Assembly: GCA_011523245.1 (NCBI GenBank)
Contig: WTHG01000339.1
Coordinates: forward strand, 1-7,554
Direction of reading: 5' to 3'
DNA: 7,554 bases
From: Verrucomicrobiales bacterium
Lineage (GTDB): Bacteria; Verrucomicrobiota; Verrucomicrobiia; Limisphaerales; UBA1100
Position 1 is the stretch's first letter; every line of letters starts with the position of its first letter. Of the stretch, positions 6,901 through 7,554 are shown one piece after another. A program made the position numbers and the translations under genes. A model generated the notes under the pieces. That model saw only the letters and a program-made list of their open reading frames with translations. It did no database searches and was not told the origin of the DNA.

Positions 6901-7554
6901 AAAAAAATTCTGTTCGCACTAACGTTAGCAAGCCTGTTGCAGGCCGAAGAATATGATCTGGTCATTCAAGGTGGACGCGCCATGGACCCAGAAACTGGTT
7001 TGGATGCCATTCGTCATATTGGTATTCGCAAAGGCGTCATCGCCAAAATCAGCGCCGAATCCCTGAAAGGCACACGTACCCTCAACGCTCATGGCCATGT
7101 GGTTGCCGCCGGATTTATCGATCTACATCAACACGCCCATGAACCGCTGGATTACCGATTTAAGGCCATGGATGGGGTTACCACGGCGCTAGAGCTGGAA
7201 GTGGGCGCTCTGGACGTTGATCTCTGGCTCAAACAACGCGCCGGCAAAACCCCGATCCATCATGGCGTGAGCATCGGTCACATGCCGGTACGCATGAGCG
7301 TGATGGGTGACCGCCCCAGCTTTCTCCCCGGCGCCAAGTCCAAGGCCGCCGGCCAAACCGCTACGCCGGAACAATTATCCGCCATCAAAACCCGCATCGA
7401 AAGGGGCCTCCAACGCGGAGCCTTGGCGGTTGGGTTCGGCCTGCAATACACACCGCAGGCGAGCCAGTTGGAGGTGTTGGAAATTTATAAACTAGCAGCC
7501 CGCTACCGCGCTTCCTGCCACGTGCACATGCGTTTCAAGGGATTGGATGTGCCG
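6898..7554 (+). CDS. Exported amidohydrolase of the D-aminoacylase / N-acyl-D-amino-acid deacylase type (3' end missing)
   Basis: The frame is open for 219 codons and runs off the right edge; relatives are around 500 residues, so more than half is absent. MKKILFALTLASLLQA followed by EE reads as a signal peptide, which puts the enzyme in the periplasm. EYDLVIQGGRAMDPETG and IGIRKGVIAKI form the N-terminal beta domain of the amidohydrolase superfamily, then GFIDLHQHAH carries the metal-binding H77-x-H79. KAMDGVTTALELEVG (residues 89-103) and GVSIGHMPVR follow. The window ends just after CHVHMR, where His210-Met-Arg matches the later metal-ligand motif of D-aminoacylases. The expected reaction is hydrolysis of an N-acyl-D-amino acid (for example N-acyl-D-glutamate) to a D-amino acid and a carboxylic acid. 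The Cys of the usual GVTT...GNCG motif is missing; Glu99 and Glu101 lie in that region. It is coupled to the permease gene. The superfamily is sure and the deacylase group likely, but the exact substrate is unknown. Confidence 0.85.
   Translation, partial: MKKILFALTLASLLQAEEYDLVIQGGRAMDPETGLDAIRHIGIRKGVIAKISAESLKGTRTLNAHGHVVAAGFIDLHQHAHEPLDYRFKAMDGVTTALELEVGALDVDLWLKQRAGKTPIHHGVSIGHMPVRMSVMGDRPSFLPGAKSKAAGQTATPEQLSAIKTRIERGLQRGALAVGFGLQYTPQASQLEVLEIYKLAARYRASCHVHMRFKGLDVP

Overview
The window most likely comes from a member of the Verrucomicrobiota or a closely related PVC-superphylum bacterium. Three things point there. The first gene has the architecture 'membrane-bound dehydrogenase propeller, HEAT-like helices, C-terminal CxxCH heme domain', which is expanded almost only in Planctomycetes and Verrucomicrobia. 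The third gene is a secreted PQQ-type beta-propeller with the N-terminal W-x-Q-W-R-G signature common in the same phyla. Lysine/diaminopimelate synthesis uses DapL, the aminotransferase route typical of Chlamydiae and Verrucomicrobia. No Shine-Dalgarno sequence is convincing at any start. The phylum is an inference; the species cannot be named from this window.

Layout, left to right: (1) the 3' part of a large plus-strand gene for the dehydrogenase/HEAT/cytochrome c protein, open at the left edge and ending at 2452; (2) after a 50-base gap, dapL (2503-3741, plus), complete; (3) converging on it with only 11 bases between the stop codons, a complete minus-strand gene for an exported PQQ-like beta-propeller protein (3753-5312); (4) a 92-base divergent intergenic region (5313-5404); (5) a GntP-family permease (5405-6898, plus); (6) overlapping its stop codon by one base (TAATG), the first 219 codons of a signal-peptide-bearing amidohydrolase of the D-aminoacylase / N-acyl-D-amino-acid deacylase type, running off the right edge.

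How the genes may work together: the only pair with a strong sequence argument for joint function is the permease and the deacylase, which are translationally coupled. The likely scheme is that the exported deacylase releases a small acid (a D-amino acid or the acyl acid) from an N-acylated substrate and the permease imports it. DapL makes LL-diaminopimelate for peptidoglycan and lysine and looks like a housekeeping gene. The cytochrome-type protein and the PQQ-like propeller are exported proteins of unknown substrate and need not be linked to their neighbours.

I saw no RNA gene, CRISPR array, insertion sequence, phage gene or defence system. The window reads as an ordinary PVC chromosomal segment. 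The points worth a second look are the coupled permease/deacylase pair, insertions in the permease and the propeller protein, an atypical metal-site motif in the deacylase, and a small hairpin whose stem holds both convergent stop codons.
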